Of a DNA stretch of 64,000 nucleotides, positions 53,872 through 63,680 are shown in pieces. The stretch covers positions 372,001 through 436,000 of the forward strand of contig CALSUF010000001.1 in NCBI GenBank assembly GCA_943789465.1, written 5' to 3'. Every line of letters begins with the position of its first letter. Positions within the stretch are counted from its first letter, which is position 1. The position numbers were made by a program, and so were the translations under genes. The stretch comes from an uncultured Flavobacteriaceae bacterium. Lineage in GTDB: Bacteria; Bacteroidota; Bacteroidia; Flavobacteriales; Flavobacteriaceae. Below the pieces are notes generated by a model. That model worked only from the letters and a program-made list of their open reading frames with translations. It was not told where the DNA came from and did no database searches.

Positions 53872-55326
53872 CTAAAGTTGTTTGCGAAGTCGTGCAACAG
53901 GAAGGTCTAATTGTTCGCGGTATTTAGCCACGGTTCTCCGTGCGATTGGATAGCCTTTTTCCTTTAAAATAACAGCTAATTTATCGTCTGTTAGGGGTTT
54001 TTTCTTGTCCTCTTCAGCGATTACAATTTCTAAGATACTTTTAATTTCTCGGGTCGAAACTTCTTCACCTTGGTCATTTGTCATGGATTCGCTAAAAAAT
54101 TCTTTGATCAACTTTGTGCCGTAAGGTGTATCTACATATTTGCTATTTGCTACACGAGACACCGTCGATATATCCATTTCTATTTTATCAGCAATGTCTT
54201 TCAGAATCATGGGTCTTAATTGTTGCTCATCTCCAGAAAGAAAGTAATTTTTTTGATAATACATAATGGTACTCATAGTGATAAACAGGGTATGTTGGCG
54301 TTGTTTGATAGCGTCAATAAACCATTTGGCAGCATCTAGTTTTTGTTTGATAAACTGTACAGCATCTTTCTGCGACTTTGTTTTTTCTTTGGAGGCTTTG
54401 TAGCCTTTTAGCATTTCATTATACGGTCTTGAAACGTGCAGTTCAGGTGCATTTCGACCATTGAGACTGAGCTCCAATTCGCCCTCAGTAATTTTGATAG
54501 TGAAATCTGGCACAACGTGTTCAATAGAGCGGGAATTATTCGAATAGGAACTTCCAGGCTTTGGATTCAAGCGCTCAATTTCTAAAATGGCATCCTTAAG
54601 TTGTAATTCGGTAATACTAAACTTCTGCAAGAGTTTTTTGTAGTGTTTTTTTGTAAACTGTTCAAATCCAGATTCAATAATGTTTGTAGCAAGTGCTGTA
54701 TTAGGTGTTTGTGTTTTTCGATGTAGTTGAAGCACTAAACATTCCTGAAGGTTTCGGGCACCCACTCCAGCAGGATCTAAGAGATGTACTACTTTGAGCA
54801 CAGATTCAATGGTTTTTTTATCCGTATATACATTTTGAGTAAAGGCCAAATCATCCATAATGTCCAGTAATGGACGGCGAATGTAGCCGCTATCATCAAT
54901 ACTTCCAATTAGAAACTCTGCGATTTGATACTGTGTTTCCTCCAAAGGAAAGGTGTTGAGTTGATCAATTAAATGTTGTGTAAAAGAAGTTCCAGAAGCA
55001 AATGGAATTGTCTTTTGCTCATCATCGGCACTGTAATTATTGGCGTGAAGTCTATATTCAGGAATTTCATCATCACTCAAATAATCATCCACATTGATGT
55101 CGTCCGCGTTGATCTGCTCGTTGTCTAGGTCATTGTTATTAACGTCAAACTCTTCTTCATACGTTTCTTCTTGATCCTTACCACTTTCGAGTGCTGGGTT
55201 TTCTTCTAACTCTTGTTTGAGTCGTTGCTCAAAAGCTTGCGTAGGTAATTGTATCAGCTTCATCAACTGAATTTGCTGAGGGGATAGTTTTTGTGATAAT
55301 TTATAGTGTAGGTATTGCTTGAGCAT
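53872..55326 (-). CDS. rpoN: RNA polymerase sigma-54 factor
   Basis: Sigma-54 directs transcription from -24/-12 promoters with AAA+ activators. The 484-residue protein has the glutamine-rich region I (SPQQIQLMKLIQLPTQAFEQRL), an acidic region II, and the C-terminal RpoN box in ARRTVAKYREQLDLPVARLRKQL. The helix-turn-helix region is near IEMDISTVSRVANSKYV. The gene lies three bases downstream of a small membrane protein gene and is convergent with umuD. Confidence 0.96.
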   Translation of the reverse strand: MLKQYLHYKLSQKLSPQQIQLMKLIQLPTQAFEQRLKQELEENPALESGKDQEETYEEEFDVNNNDLDNEQINADDINVDDYLSDDEIPEYRLHANNYSADDEQKTIPFASGTSFTQHLIDQLNTFPLEETQYQIAEFLIGSIDDSGYIRRPLLDIMDDLAFTQNVYTDKKTIESVLKVVHLLDPAGVGARNLQECLVLQLHRKTQTPNTALATNIIESGFEQFTKKHYKKLLQKFSITELQLKDAILEIERLNPKPGSSYSNNSRSIEHVVPDFTIKITEGELELSLNGRNAPELHVSRPYNEMLKGYKASKEKTKSQKDAVQFIKQKLDAAKWFIDAIKQRQHTLFITMSTIMYYQKNYFLSGDEQQLRPMILKDIADKIEMDISTVSRVANSKYVDTPYGTKLIKEFFSESMTNDQGEEVSTREIKSILEIVIAEEDKKKPLTDDKLAVILKEKGYPIARRTVAKYREQLDLPVARLRKQL

Positions 55327-55329
55327 TAA

Positions 55330-55500
55330 TTATTTCTTGAATTTTCTTTCAGAATATTGTCCTAATTGATATGCAATGAAAACTGGAATTAATGAAAAAG
55401 TCGTGTACTTTTCTAAAAGCCCATATTCTGATACTATTATCAATATTACAGTTGAAATAACAATAAAAATTAAGTCAAAGGTTCTTTTTTTTATTTTCAT
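55330..55500 (-). CDS. Small membrane protein (56 aa) upstream of rpoN
   Basis: A short frame on the minus strand encodes 56 residues: a basic start (MKIKKRTFD), two hydrophobic segments (LIFIVISTVILIIV and TTFSLIPVFIAYQLG) and a basic tail (SERKFKK). ATG at 55500 and a TAA at 55330 leave three bases before the rpoN start, so the two are probably co-transcribed. I do not recognise a named family. The sequence is protein-like rather than random, so I regard it as a real small gene. Confidence 0.55.
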   Translation of the reverse strand: MKIKKRTFDLIFIVISTVILIIVSEYGLLEKYTTFSLIPVFIAYQLGQYSERKFKK

Positions 55501-55608
55501 TTAATTTTGAGTGAGTTCTGCAATTGCAGGATTTTTATAAAAATAAGAAAAAAACGTTAGATATATACCAAGCGGCATTATTTTCAAAAAATGCGCCGGT
55601 GTTTGGTC

Positions 55609-57051
55609 TTAAAATTCAGCATTAAAAGGCGTTCGAGGGTAAGGAATGACATCTCGGATATTACCCATTCCAGTAGCAAACATTACCAAGCGCTCAAAAC
55701 CAAGTCCAAACCCAGAATGCACAGCTGTTCCGTATTTTCTTAAATCTAAATACCACCACAGATCTTCTTCTGGGATGTCAAGCTCTGCCATTTTTGTTTT
55801 TAAGACATCTAGTCGTTCTTCACGTTGCGATCCACCAACGATTTCACCAATTCCTGGAAACAAAATATCCATTGCTCTCACTGTTTTCCCATCTTCATTT
55901 AAGCGCATATAAAAGGCTTTAATTTTGGCAGGATAATCAAATAAAATTACAGGACATTTGAAGTGTTGTTCTACTAAAAAGCGTTCATGCTCACTTTGTA
56001 AATCGGCACCCCACTCGTTAATAATATATTTAAATCTTTTCTTTTTATTAGGCTTACTGTTTCTTAAAATATCAATTGCCTCTGTGTAGCTAACTCGCTT
56101 AAAATTGTTGTCAACAATAAAACGAAGTTTTTCGGTGAGTGGCATTGGCGCACGCTCATTTTGAGGTTTGGATTTGTCTTCTTGTTCCAAACGTTGCTCT
56201 AAAAAGGCAAGATCTTCTTTGTTGTGTTCTAAAACATAACTGATAACATATTTCATAAAATCTTCGGCAAGATCCATATTTCCGGCCAAGTCCATAAAAG
56301 CGACTTCAGGCTCAATCATCCAAAACTCGGCTAAATGTCGTGAAGTATTAGAGTTTTCAGCTCTAAAAGTTGGACCAAATGTATATACCTTTCCGAGGGC
56401 CATTGCATAGGTCTCTGCCTCGAGTTGGCCTGACACCGTCAGATTTGTTTCTTTTCCAAAAAAGTCTTTTGAGTAATCCACTTCTCCTTCATCTGTAAGT
56501 GGTGGGTTTTTTGGGTCTAATGTAGTCACTCTAAACATTTCTCCTGCACCTTCGGCGTCACTTCCAGTGACAATAGGAGCATGCATATAGTAAAACCCAT
56601 TTTTATTAAAATAGGAATGAACCGCAAATGACAGTGAAGAACGGAGTCGCATCACAGCACTAAAAGTATTGGTTCGTGTGCGTAAATGTGCTTGTTCTCT
56701 TAAAAATTCTAAAGAATGACGCTTGGGTTGCAAGATAGTTTTTGAAACCTCTTCCGGATCTGCATCTCCCAAAATCTCAATAGAGTTTACTTGAACTTCT
56801 ACAGATTGTCCTTTTCCTTGACTTTCAACCAAACCACCTTTTATGTGTACGGCGGCACCTGTTGTAATGCGTTTTAACAAGGCCTCGTCCATGCTTTCAA
56901 AATCGACCACACATTGGATACTTCGAAGGCAAGAGCCATCATTGAGGGCAATAAATCGGTTGGCTCTAAACGTTCGAACCCATCCTTTGACTTCTATATC
57001 TGTATGTTTTAACTCTTGAGTTAATAAATGCGCAACAGTGCTGGTGATCAT
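55609..57051 (-). CDS. asnS: Asparaginyl-tRNA synthetase
   Basis: AsnS charges tRNA-Asn. The 480-residue protein has an N-terminal OB-fold anticodon-binding domain (about 1-105: VKGWVRTFRANRFIALNDGS) and a class II catalytic domain with motif 2 (YTFGPTFRAENSNTSRHLAEFWMIEPE) and motif 3 (SGFGLGFERLVMFATG). Length and motifs are standard. A -7 promoter element lies 20 bases upstream. Confidence 0.96.
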   Translation of the reverse strand: MITSTVAHLLTQELKHTDIEVKGWVRTFRANRFIALNDGSCLRSIQCVVDFESMDEALLKRITTGAAVHIKGGLVESQGKGQSVEVQVNSIEILGDADPEEVSKTILQPKRHSLEFLREQAHLRTRTNTFSAVMRLRSSLSFAVHSYFNKNGFYYMHAPIVTGSDAEGAGEMFRVTTLDPKNPPLTDEGEVDYSKDFFGKETNLTVSGQLEAETYAMALGKVYTFGPTFRAENSNTSRHLAEFWMIEPEVAFMDLAGNMDLAEDFMKYVISYVLEHNKEDLAFLEQRLEQEDKSKPQNERAPMPLTEKLRFIVDNNFKRVSYTEAIDILRNSKPNKKKRFKYIINEWGADLQSEHERFLVEQHFKCPVILFDYPAKIKAFYMRLNEDGKTVRAMDILFPGIGEIVGGSQREERLDVLKTKMAELDIPEEDLWWYLDLRKYGTAVHSGFGLGFERLVMFATGMGNIRDVIPYPRTPFNAEF

Positions 57052-57071
57052 AAGTACAATTTTTAATACTG

Positions 57072-57079
57072 CAAATATA
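57072..57079 (-). promoter_or_regulatory. Promoter -7 element for asnS
   Basis: Minus-strand TATATTTG matches TAnnTTTG and lies 20 bases upstream of the asnS ATG. A clear TTTG at -33 was not found. Confidence 0.5.
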
Positions 57080-57109
57080 AAGTTTTAAGCTAAATTAACA
57101 GTGTATGAT

Positions 57110-59503
57110 TTAGTCTTCTTCTAACGTTTCCTCTTCTGGAATAATATTCAGTGCAGGCTTTTTCAATACTTTCTTGTTGGCAATACTGCGTTCTAAAGAC
57201 AATAACAAGCAGGGTAACAAGAGTAAATTAGCCAACATCGCTAATAATAAGGTCGCTGAAATCAATGCTCCTAAGGCGACAGTACCTCCAAAACTCGACG
57301 TTATAAAGACCGAAAATCCAAAGAACAATACAATAGAGGTATAGAACATACTAACCCCTGTTTCTCGAAGCGCTGCAAATACAGATTTTCTAATTTTCCA
57401 GTGGTTTGCCAACAACTCTTGTCGGTATTTGGCTAAAAAGTGAATCGTGTCATCCACCGAAATTCCAAAGGCAATACTAAAGACGAGTATTGTGGAAGGT
57501 TTTATAGGTACGCCTAAAAAGCCCATCATTCCTGCGGTGACCAATAGCGGCAACAAATTCGGAATCAACGAAATGATAATCATTCGGAAGGAGCGAAACA
57601 TGTACGCCATAAACAGTGATATTAAAAAGATAGCTAAGGCTAATGACAAGACTAAATTTCGCACTAAATATTTAGTTCCCTTTTGAAATAAGTAGGCTTT
57701 TCCAGTGATGGAAACATCGTACTGCTTTTCAGGAAATAGCTTATCAATTTTTGTCAGAAGATCTTCTTCAATACGTTCCATTTTATCGATCCCAGCATCT
57801 TTCATGAAGGTGGTGATTCGCGCATAGCGTCCCGTACTATCCACAAAGTTTTTTAGTAAATCAACATCTGAAGAAGCGTTTTTTGCATAGGACAAAATGA
57901 AACTATTTTCTTGTGCAGAAGGCAACTGATAATACTTAGGATTCCCATTGTAATAGGCTTGTTTGGAATATTTCACCAAGCTCACAACAGACACGGGTTT
58001 AGAAAGTTCTGGAATTTCAACAATCAAATCTTCTAACGCATTCATACGTTTTAAGGTTGAAAGTTTTAGGACCCCTTTTTTGCGTTTGGTATCCACTAAA
58101 ATTTCAAGCGGCATCACGCCATTAAATTCACTTTCGTAGAATTCGATATCTTTATAAAATTCTGCTTTTTTAGGCATGTCTTCAATTAAACTGCCTGTAG
58201 TTTCAATTTGAAAAATCCCAATAATGCTGATGACGAGTAAAAGAATCGCCGTTATGTAGATTGTAATATTTTTATGCTTCACTGTGTGTTCAATCCAGTC
58301 GCCAAGGCGGTTGATCCATCGTTTGTTTAAATGCTCTAAATGCTTGTCTTTTGGGATCGGCATAAAGCTATAAATGATCGGAATGATTAATAAGCACAAC
58401 AGAAAAATTGCAATAATACTCAGAGAGGCGACAATTCCAAATTCGGTCAGTAATTTACTTTGTGTGATTATAAAAGTTGCAAAGCCAGATGCGGTGGTTA
58501 CATTGGTCATTAAAGTCGCATTCCCAACTTTCGAAATGACGCGTTGAAGGGACTTTGCTTTGTTTCCGTGCTTGTTGACTTCATGCTGGTATTTATTGAT
58601 CAGAAAAATACAATTAGGAATACCAATCACAATAATGAGTGGTGGGATCAAAGCGGTAAGCACCGTAATTTCGTACTGTAATAACCCTAAAATTCCAAAG
58701 GTCCACATGACTCCAACAACTACCACAAACATGGAGATGAAAGTCGCTCTAAACGATCTGAAAAAGAAAAAGAAAATAAGCGAGGTGACTAAAATGGCGG
58801 CCAAAATAAAGACGCTAATTTCGTCAACAATATTTTGAGCATTTAGTGTTCGTACATAGGGCATCCCTGAAACGCGGACATCTAAGTCATAGGTTTCTTC
58901 AAAAGTTTTAACTTTTGGGGTTAAAATGGTTTCAATGAACGCTTTTCGTTCTGGAGTATTGACAATCGATTTTTCTAAATAGATGGCTGTCCGAATGGCT
59001 TCTGTTTCTTTGTTAAAAAGAATGTTATCATAGAAAGGATAGTCCTCAAAAAGTGCCTTTTTAAGGATATTGACTTCAGACTGCGTTTGAACAGAATCTT
59101 TGATAAAAGGAATGAGATCAAATTGTTTCTTACGCTCATTTTTAACCAATTTCTGCAAGTCTTTAATAGCGATAACAGCGTCCACACTGGCATGATCGTT
59201 GAAACTTTTTGAAAACGCATTCCATGCGTTCAATTTTTCGACGGTAAGTAAGGTGCTGTCCTTGACCCCCATGACAATCAAATTACCTTCTTCTCCAAAA
59301 ATATCTAGGAAATGATTGTATTCTATATTTATAGGGTGGTCATCGGGCAACAGGTTGGCTTCGGTATAGGTAAAGCGCATATTATTCCATTGCATGGAAA
59401 AAAACCCAGTAGTCAGTAGGACTACAACAAGAATAAAAATTCTATTTCTTAAAATGAGTCGTGCAACGGTTTCCCAAAACCCGCTTGAAAAAAGTTTAAA
59501 CAT
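57110..59503 (-). CDS. RND/MMPL-family transporter
   Basis: This protein of about 797 residues has about twelve predicted membrane helices in two repeats, each with a large periplasmic loop (about 40-220 and 430-620), the layout of MMPL/HAE3-type RND transporters. The second repeat has VFSIAFGISVDDTIHFLAKYR and the first has PPLIIVIGIPNCIFLINKYQ, the expected helix-4 regions. I prefer ATG at 59503 (MFKLFSSGFWETVARLILR). The longer frame would start with a TTG at 59524 that lies in the promoter -7 element. Lipid or hopanoid transport is possible; the substrate is unknown. Confidence 0.85.
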   Translation of the reverse strand: MFKLFSSGFWETVARLILRNRIFILVVVLLTTGFFSMQWNNMRFTYTEANLLPDDHPINIEYNHFLDIFGEEGNLIVMGVKDSTLLTVEKLNAWNAFSKSFNDHASVDAVIAIKDLQKLVKNERKKQFDLIPFIKDSVQTQSEVNILKKALFEDYPFYDNILFNKETEAIRTAIYLEKSIVNTPERKAFIETILTPKVKTFEETYDLDVRVSGMPYVRTLNAQNIVDEISVFILAAILVTSLIFFFFFRSFRATFISMFVVVVGVMWTFGILGLLQYEITVLTALIPPLIIVIGIPNCIFLINKYQHEVNKHGNKAKSLQRVISKVGNATLMTNVTTASGFATFIITQSKLLTEFGIVASLSIIAIFLLCLLIIPIIYSFMPIPKDKHLEHLNKRWINRLGDWIEHTVKHKNITIYITAILLLVISIIGIFQIETTGSLIEDMPKKAEFYKDIEFYESEFNGVMPLEILVDTKRKKGVLKLSTLKRMNALEDLIVEIPELSKPVSVVSLVKYSKQAYYNGNPKYYQLPSAQENSFILSYAKNASSDVDLLKNFVDSTGRYARITTFMKDAGIDKMERIEEDLLTKIDKLFPEKQYDVSITGKAYLFQKGTKYLVRNLVLSLALAIFLISLFMAYMFRSFRMIIISLIPNLLPLLVTAGMMGFLGVPIKPSTILVFSIAFGISVDDTIHFLAKYRQELLANHWKIRKSVFAALRETGVSMFYTSIVLFFGFSVFITSSFGGTVALGALISATLLLAMLANLLLLPCLLLSLERSIANKKVLKKPALNIIPEEETLEED

Positions 59504-59521
59504 AGTCTTTTTTGATGGCGT

Positions 59522-59529
59522 CAAAGGTA
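59522..59529 (-). promoter_or_regulatory. Promoter -7 element for MMPL transporter gene
   Basis: Minus-strand TACCTTTG matches TAnnTTTG and lies 19 bases upstream of the ATG at 59503. It excludes the TTG at 59524 as a translation start, because that codon overlaps the element. Confidence 0.5.
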
Positions 59530-59600
59530 AATAAAAGGAATCAAAAGGAGAGTTATAGAAAGGTTAACTTTCCATAATAAAAACTTAAAACCTCGAAGTG

Positions 59601-60158
59601 TTAAATTTTGAGAATTTCTTGCTCTTTAACAGCATACAAGTCTTCTGCTTTTTTGACGTGAGCATCGGTAAGTTGTTGCACATCCATTTCTGCATTTTTT
59701 TGAACGTCCTCAGAAGCATCTTCTACATTTTTGATTTCTGAATTTGCATCTTTTCTAGCAGCTCGTATCGATATTTTTGCGTCTTCCACTTCAGATTTCG
59801 CTTGTTTGGCTAATTCACGTCGACGCTCTTCTGTTAAAGGCGGCACATTGATAATGATGGTTTCGCCATTATTCATCGGGTTGAATCCTAAATTAGCAAT
59901 CATGATTGAGCGTTCTATTTCTTGCAACATCGCTTTTTCCCATGGTTGAACGGTAATCGTCCGTCCGTCTGGGGTATTTACGTTGGCTACTTGCGCCAAA
60001 GGAGTTTGAGATCCATAATAATCGACCATCACACTGCCCAACATGGAAGGACTTGCTTTTCCTGCACGGATGTTTACAAATTGTTTTTCTAAATGCTTCA
60101 GTGCATTTACCATTGCTTCTTTTGTACTATCAAGTATAAAATCTATCTCGTCGTTCAT
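59601..60158 (-). CDS. frr: Ribosome recycling factor
   Basis: RRF splits post-termination ribosomes together with EF-G. The 185-residue protein has the standard pattern: HLEKQFVNIRAGKASPSMLG, VDYYGSQTPLAQVANV, PMNNGETIIINVPPLTEERRRELAKQAK and a C-terminal helix ending VKEQEILKI. It lies about 35 bases downstream of pyrH, an order conserved in many bacteria. Confidence 0.97.
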   Translation of the reverse strand: MNDEIDFILDSTKEAMVNALKHLEKQFVNIRAGKASPSMLGSVMVDYYGSQTPLAQVANVNTPDGRTITVQPWEKAMLQEIERSIMIANLGFNPMNNGETIIINVPPLTEERRRELAKQAKSEVEDAKISIRAARKDANSEIKNVEDASEDVQKNAEMDVQQLTDAHVKKAEDLYAVKEQEILKI

Positions 60159-60193
60159 GGTTGAATCTTTTTATAAGTATGGTAAATATATAA

Positions 60194-60898
60194 TTAGCTA
60201 ACAGTTGTTCCAATGGACTGACCAGAAACAATTTTAAGAAGGTTTCCGTTTTTGTTCATATCAAAAACAATAATTGGTAAGTCGTTTTCTTGACTTAACG
60301 TAAAGGCTGTCGTATCCATTACTTTTAACCCTTTTTTGAGTACATCTTCAAAACTGATAGTATCAAATTTAATCGCCGTTTCATCTTTTTCTGGATCGGC
60401 ATTATAAATACCATCCACTCGAGTCCCTTTCAAAATCACGTCCGCTTCAATTTCAATGGCTCGAAGTACCGCTGCTGAATCGGTTGTGAAATAAGGGTTT
60501 CCTGTACCACCTCCAAAAATAACAACACGTCCTTTTTCTAAGTGACGCATGGCACGACGTCGAATAAAAGGCTCTGCAACTTCATTGATTTTTATGGCAG
60601 ATTGTAAGCGGGTAGGAACTCCTGCGTTTTCCAAAGCACTTTGCAATGCAAGGCCATTTATGACCGTTGCTAACATGCCCATATGATCGCCTTGAACACG
60701 GTCCATCCCATTACTCGCTCCTGCAACACCTCTAAAAATATTTCCACCACCAATTACAATTGCAACTTCAATGCCTTGCTCGGTAATTTGTTTGATTTGA
60801 TTCGCGTAGTCGGACAAACGATCGGGATCGATTCCATAATTGCGATTTCCCATCAGGGCTTCTCCAGAGAGTTTGAGTAATATTCGTTTGTATGTCAT
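60194..60898 (-). CDS. pyrH: UMP kinase
   Basis: PyrH phosphorylates UMP to UDP. The 234-residue amino-acid-kinase-fold protein has [49 protein letters not shown], and the C-terminal [23 protein letters not shown]. It precedes frr, and a -7 promoter element lies 19 bases upstream. Confidence 0.97.
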   Translation of the reverse strand: MTYKRILLKLSGEALMGNRNYGIDPDRLSDYANQIKQITEQGIEVAIVIGGGNIFRGVAGASNGMDRVQGDHMGMLATVINGLALQSALENAGVPTRLQSAIKINEVAEPFIRRRAMRHLEKGRVVIFGGGTGNPYFTTDSAAVLRAIEIEADVILKGTRVDGIYNADPEKDETAIKFDTISFEDVLKKGLKVMDTTAFTLSQENDLPIIVFDMNKNGNLLKIVSGQSIGTTVS

Positions 60899-60917
60899 AA
60901 TAGCGTCGATCGTTGCA

Positions 60918-60925
60918 CAAATATA
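60918..60925 (-). promoter_or_regulatory. Promoter -7 element for pyrH-frr
   Basis: Minus-strand TATATTTG matches TAnnTTTG and lies 19 bases upstream of the pyrH ATG. No TTTG at the right -33 spacing is visible. Confidence 0.5.
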
Positions 60926-60967
60926 CGCAATATCTTAAATCCTAAAAGCAGTTTTTGGGAATTCTGA

Positions 60968-62542
60968 TTAATTAACCATCACCTTTTTAACTACTTTTTC
61001 AGTATTTGAAGACACTTCCAGAAAATATACGCCCGAGTTTAATCGACTTACGTCAAGAATTTTTGTATCATTTTCTTTTGTAAGGATCAGTTTTCCATAC
61101 ACATCATAAAGTGCCAATCTACTGAGGGTCATTATAGAAGAGACATGAATTTTGTCGGTTGCAGGGTTCGGGTATAATTTTAGTGCCGTGTCTAAATTCA
61201 AAGTATTACTAGCACTTAAAGGCGCTTCTTGGTACACTCTTACATAATCTACAATCATAGGACTCTGATTAAACCCAGGATCCACAGCTCCAGCAATACC
61301 ACCCATTGCAACATTGAGTAATATAAATTGTTCTTCATAAAAAGGCCATGTATTAACATCTTTGTCTGAGGGGTTATAGGTATAAAAGCCTACATTATCT
61401 ACCATAAACGTAATTTGATTTGGCGACCAGTTCATAGAATACACATGATAATTAGCATTCACATCTGTAATGTCAATCCCTAATGTATTTACGGTACTAC
61501 CAAAACTTGAGCGTGTGTGCAAGGCACTAGACACATGATTCGTTGCCCCTAAACCGTGTTCCATAATGTCTATTTCTCCACAGTCTGGCCAACTGGTTGA
61601 TCCATCACTAGAATGCCAAAAAGCACCTGGTTCATAAATGTTTTTACCGAGCGTCCAAATGGCAGGCCACGTTCCGTTACCACTTGGTAATTTTGCGCGG
61701 ACATCAACTCTACCGTATTTAAATGCAAATTTTGAATTGAGTCGTGCTGAGGTATAGTTTTTTGTTAACCCTTGATCCGTCCAAGTTTCACTTTTTGCGA
61801 CGATATTTAGGTTTCCTGAATTATCTACAAAAGAATTATCCAAACGATTGGTGTAATGCTGTTCTTCGTCGTTAGCCCAACCAATTCCTGGGATGATCAC
61901 TTGGGTCTGGTGGTGCCAATTCGTTGAATTTACAACGCCTGGAATATCGAAATTATCTTCCCAGACCAATTCATCATAAATCACATCCAATGCGTTTGGA
62001 TCGGTCTCTTCTGAACCGTCGTCAATATCATCTAATAAATACGTTCCTGAAACTGTGACACCGCCATCAATAAAAATAGTCAACTTATTGTAGGTTCCGC
62101 TGGCATTTATTGGAGTACCAACTCCTGGAATAAAAGCATTTTCGAAATCGAAAGTGATATTATGAGTCCATGAAGATCCAGACCCGGCAGGTATATTTTG
62201 AGACACCTCAACATCAGAATTTTCACCATTTTCTAATTTGAGAAGAATAGTGTGCGCGTTGGGGTCAAACCTGTAAAATGATAATGAAATGGTTTTTTGA
62301 AAATCTAAATCAATAGCTCTCGATAAATTAATTGAAAACCCTTGCCACGGTGCGCCACTATTGTAAAATTGTCCCACAACATTTCCAGAATCATTAGGGT
62401 CTTGTCTTGTACTAAAGCCACTACCGTCAAATACTTGAAAGACTTCAGATGAATCAGAAAAATCAATAGGCATTTGTTGTGCGAAAGATAATTGAGTTAC
62501 AACTAAAAGCTGTAAAAGTAACGGAGTAAGGTTAATTTTCAT
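60968..62542 (-). CDS. Secreted GH16 beta-glucanase with T9SS sorting domain
   Basis: The 524-residue protein has a signal peptide (to about FAQQM), an N-terminal jelly-roll module (about 25-180) that resembles a carbohydrate-binding domain, a GH16 catalytic domain (about 185-430) with the signature CGEIDIMEHG (two catalytic glutamates), and a T9SS type A sorting domain (LYPNPATDKIHVSS, LNSGVYFLEVSS, KKVMVN). WHHQTQ, NGTWPAIWTLG and WPFYEEQFILLNVAMGG fit laminarinase-type beta-1,3-glucanases. Laminarin as substrate is inferred. It should be exported and fixed to the cell surface. Confidence 0.9.
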   Translation of the reverse strand: MKINLTPLLLQLLVVTQLSFAQQMPIDFSDSSEVFQVFDGSGFSTRQDPNDSGNVVGQFYNSGAPWQGFSINLSRAIDLDFQKTISLSFYRFDPNAHTILLKLENGENSDVEVSQNIPAGSGSSWTHNITFDFENAFIPGVGTPINASGTYNKLTIFIDGGVTVSGTYLLDDIDDGSEETDPNALDVIYDELVWEDNFDIPGVVNSTNWHHQTQVIIPGIGWANDEEQHYTNRLDNSFVDNSGNLNIVAKSETWTDQGLTKNYTSARLNSKFAFKYGRVDVRAKLPSGNGTWPAIWTLGKNIYEPGAFWHSSDGSTSWPDCGEIDIMEHGLGATNHVSSALHTRSSFGSTVNTLGIDITDVNANYHVYSMNWSPNQITFMVDNVGFYTYNPSDKDVNTWPFYEEQFILLNVAMGGIAGAVDPGFNQSPMIVDYVRVYQEAPLSASNTLNLDTALKLYPNPATDKIHVSSIMTLSRLALYDVYGKLILTKENDTKILDVSRLNSGVYFLEVSSNTEKVVKKVMVN

Positions 62543-62646
62543 TGGTTTATAATTTTAGGTTTAAAAATATAGTAATTTACTTCACCATTCTTTGTTTTTA
62601 ACTATACAAAAACTATACAATTTGAAAGTTTTATTAAAGTCATAAA

Positions 62647-62678
62647 AAAAACCTGTTTAGCAAGCCAAACAGGTTTTT
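62647..62678 (-). terminator. Terminator after tsf
   Basis: A 12-bp stem AAAAACCTGTTT / AAACAGGTTTTT with an eight-base loop runs into a T tract on the minus strand. It lies 26 bases downstream of the tsf stop. Confidence 0.75.
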
Positions 62679-62703
62679 GAATAAATATATATGGGTATGT
62701 TTA

Positions 62704-63669
62704 TTATCCTAGGGATACACGTTTAAAACCAGTGATAGATACATCTCCAAAGCTTTTAACGTATTTTGCTACTCTTACCTTATCGTCTTTGATAAAGTTT
62801 TGATCTAACAAACATTGTTCTTGATCTAAAGTAGTGTTGTCAGAAATGAAACGTTCCATTTTACCAGGTAAAATTTTATCCCAAATTTGTTCTGGCTTTC
62901 CTTCGGCTTTCAATTCTGCTTTTGCAGCTTCTTCAGCTTGTGCTAAAGCGTCTGCTGTTAATTGTGCCATTGAAATGTATTGAGGGATATTTTTGAGTGT
63001 TTTTCCTAAACGGCCTAACTCAATATTATCTTTTTCAATCACTGCAATTCTAGCTTCTGTTTCAGAAGCAATAAATGCAGGGTCAAAATCTTTGTAAGAA
63101 AGAGTTGTAGCACCCATAGAAGCAACTTGCATCGCTACATCTTTTACCAAAACATCAGCGTTGTCTACTTTTGCTGATAAACCAACAACCGCAGCAATCT
63201 TATTAATGTGAACGTAAGAACCAACATATGCAGCTTCAATTTTATCAAATGCAGTAATGTCTAGTTTTTCACCAATCACTCCTGTTTGTTCGATTAATTT
63301 ATCGGCAACGGTCATACCTCCAAAATCGGCCGCTAAAAAGGCTTCTTTGGTGTCATGGTTCAATGCAATATCTCCAAACTGACTTGCTAATGCTAAAAAG
63401 TTTTCGTTTTTCCCAACGAAATCAGTTTCACATCCTAATACGATGGCAACACCCACAGTACTGTCAGCATTAATTTTTGCAACAGCAGCCCCTTCAGATG
63501 AGTCACGATCGGCTCTGTTGGCGGCTACTTTTTGTCCTTTTTTACGAAGGTTGTCAATTGCTTTATCAAAATCGCCTTCAGCTTCAACTAAGGCTTTTTT
63601 ACAGTCCATCATTCCTGCGCCTGTTGCTTTTCTTAATTTATTTACTTCAGCAGCTGTTACTTTTATCAT
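62704..63669 (-). CDS. tsf: Translation elongation factor Ts
   Basis: EF-Ts exchanges GDP for GTP on EF-Tu. The 321-residue protein has VNKLRKATGAGMMDCKKALVE, GAAVAKINADSTVGVAIVLGCETDFVGKNENF and, near the C terminus, AKYVKSFGDVSITGFKRVSLG. At 321 residues it is slightly longer than the E. coli protein, normal for Bacteroidota. It follows rpsB on the same strand. Confidence 0.96.
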   Translation of the reverse strand: MIKVTAAEVNKLRKATGAGMMDCKKALVEAEGDFDKAIDNLRKKGQKVAANRADRDSSEGAAVAKINADSTVGVAIVLGCETDFVGKNENFLALASQFGDIALNHDTKEAFLAADFGGMTVADKLIEQTGVIGEKLDITAFDKIEAAYVGSYVHINKIAAVVGLSAKVDNADVLVKDVAMQVASMGATTLSYKDFDPAFIASETEARIAVIEKDNIELGRLGKTLKNIPQYISMAQLTADALAQAEEAAKAELKAEGKPEQIWDKILPGKMERFISDNTTLDQEQCLLDQNFIKDDKVRVAKYVKSFGDVSITGFKRVSLG

Positions 63670-63680
63670 GATTTAATTGT

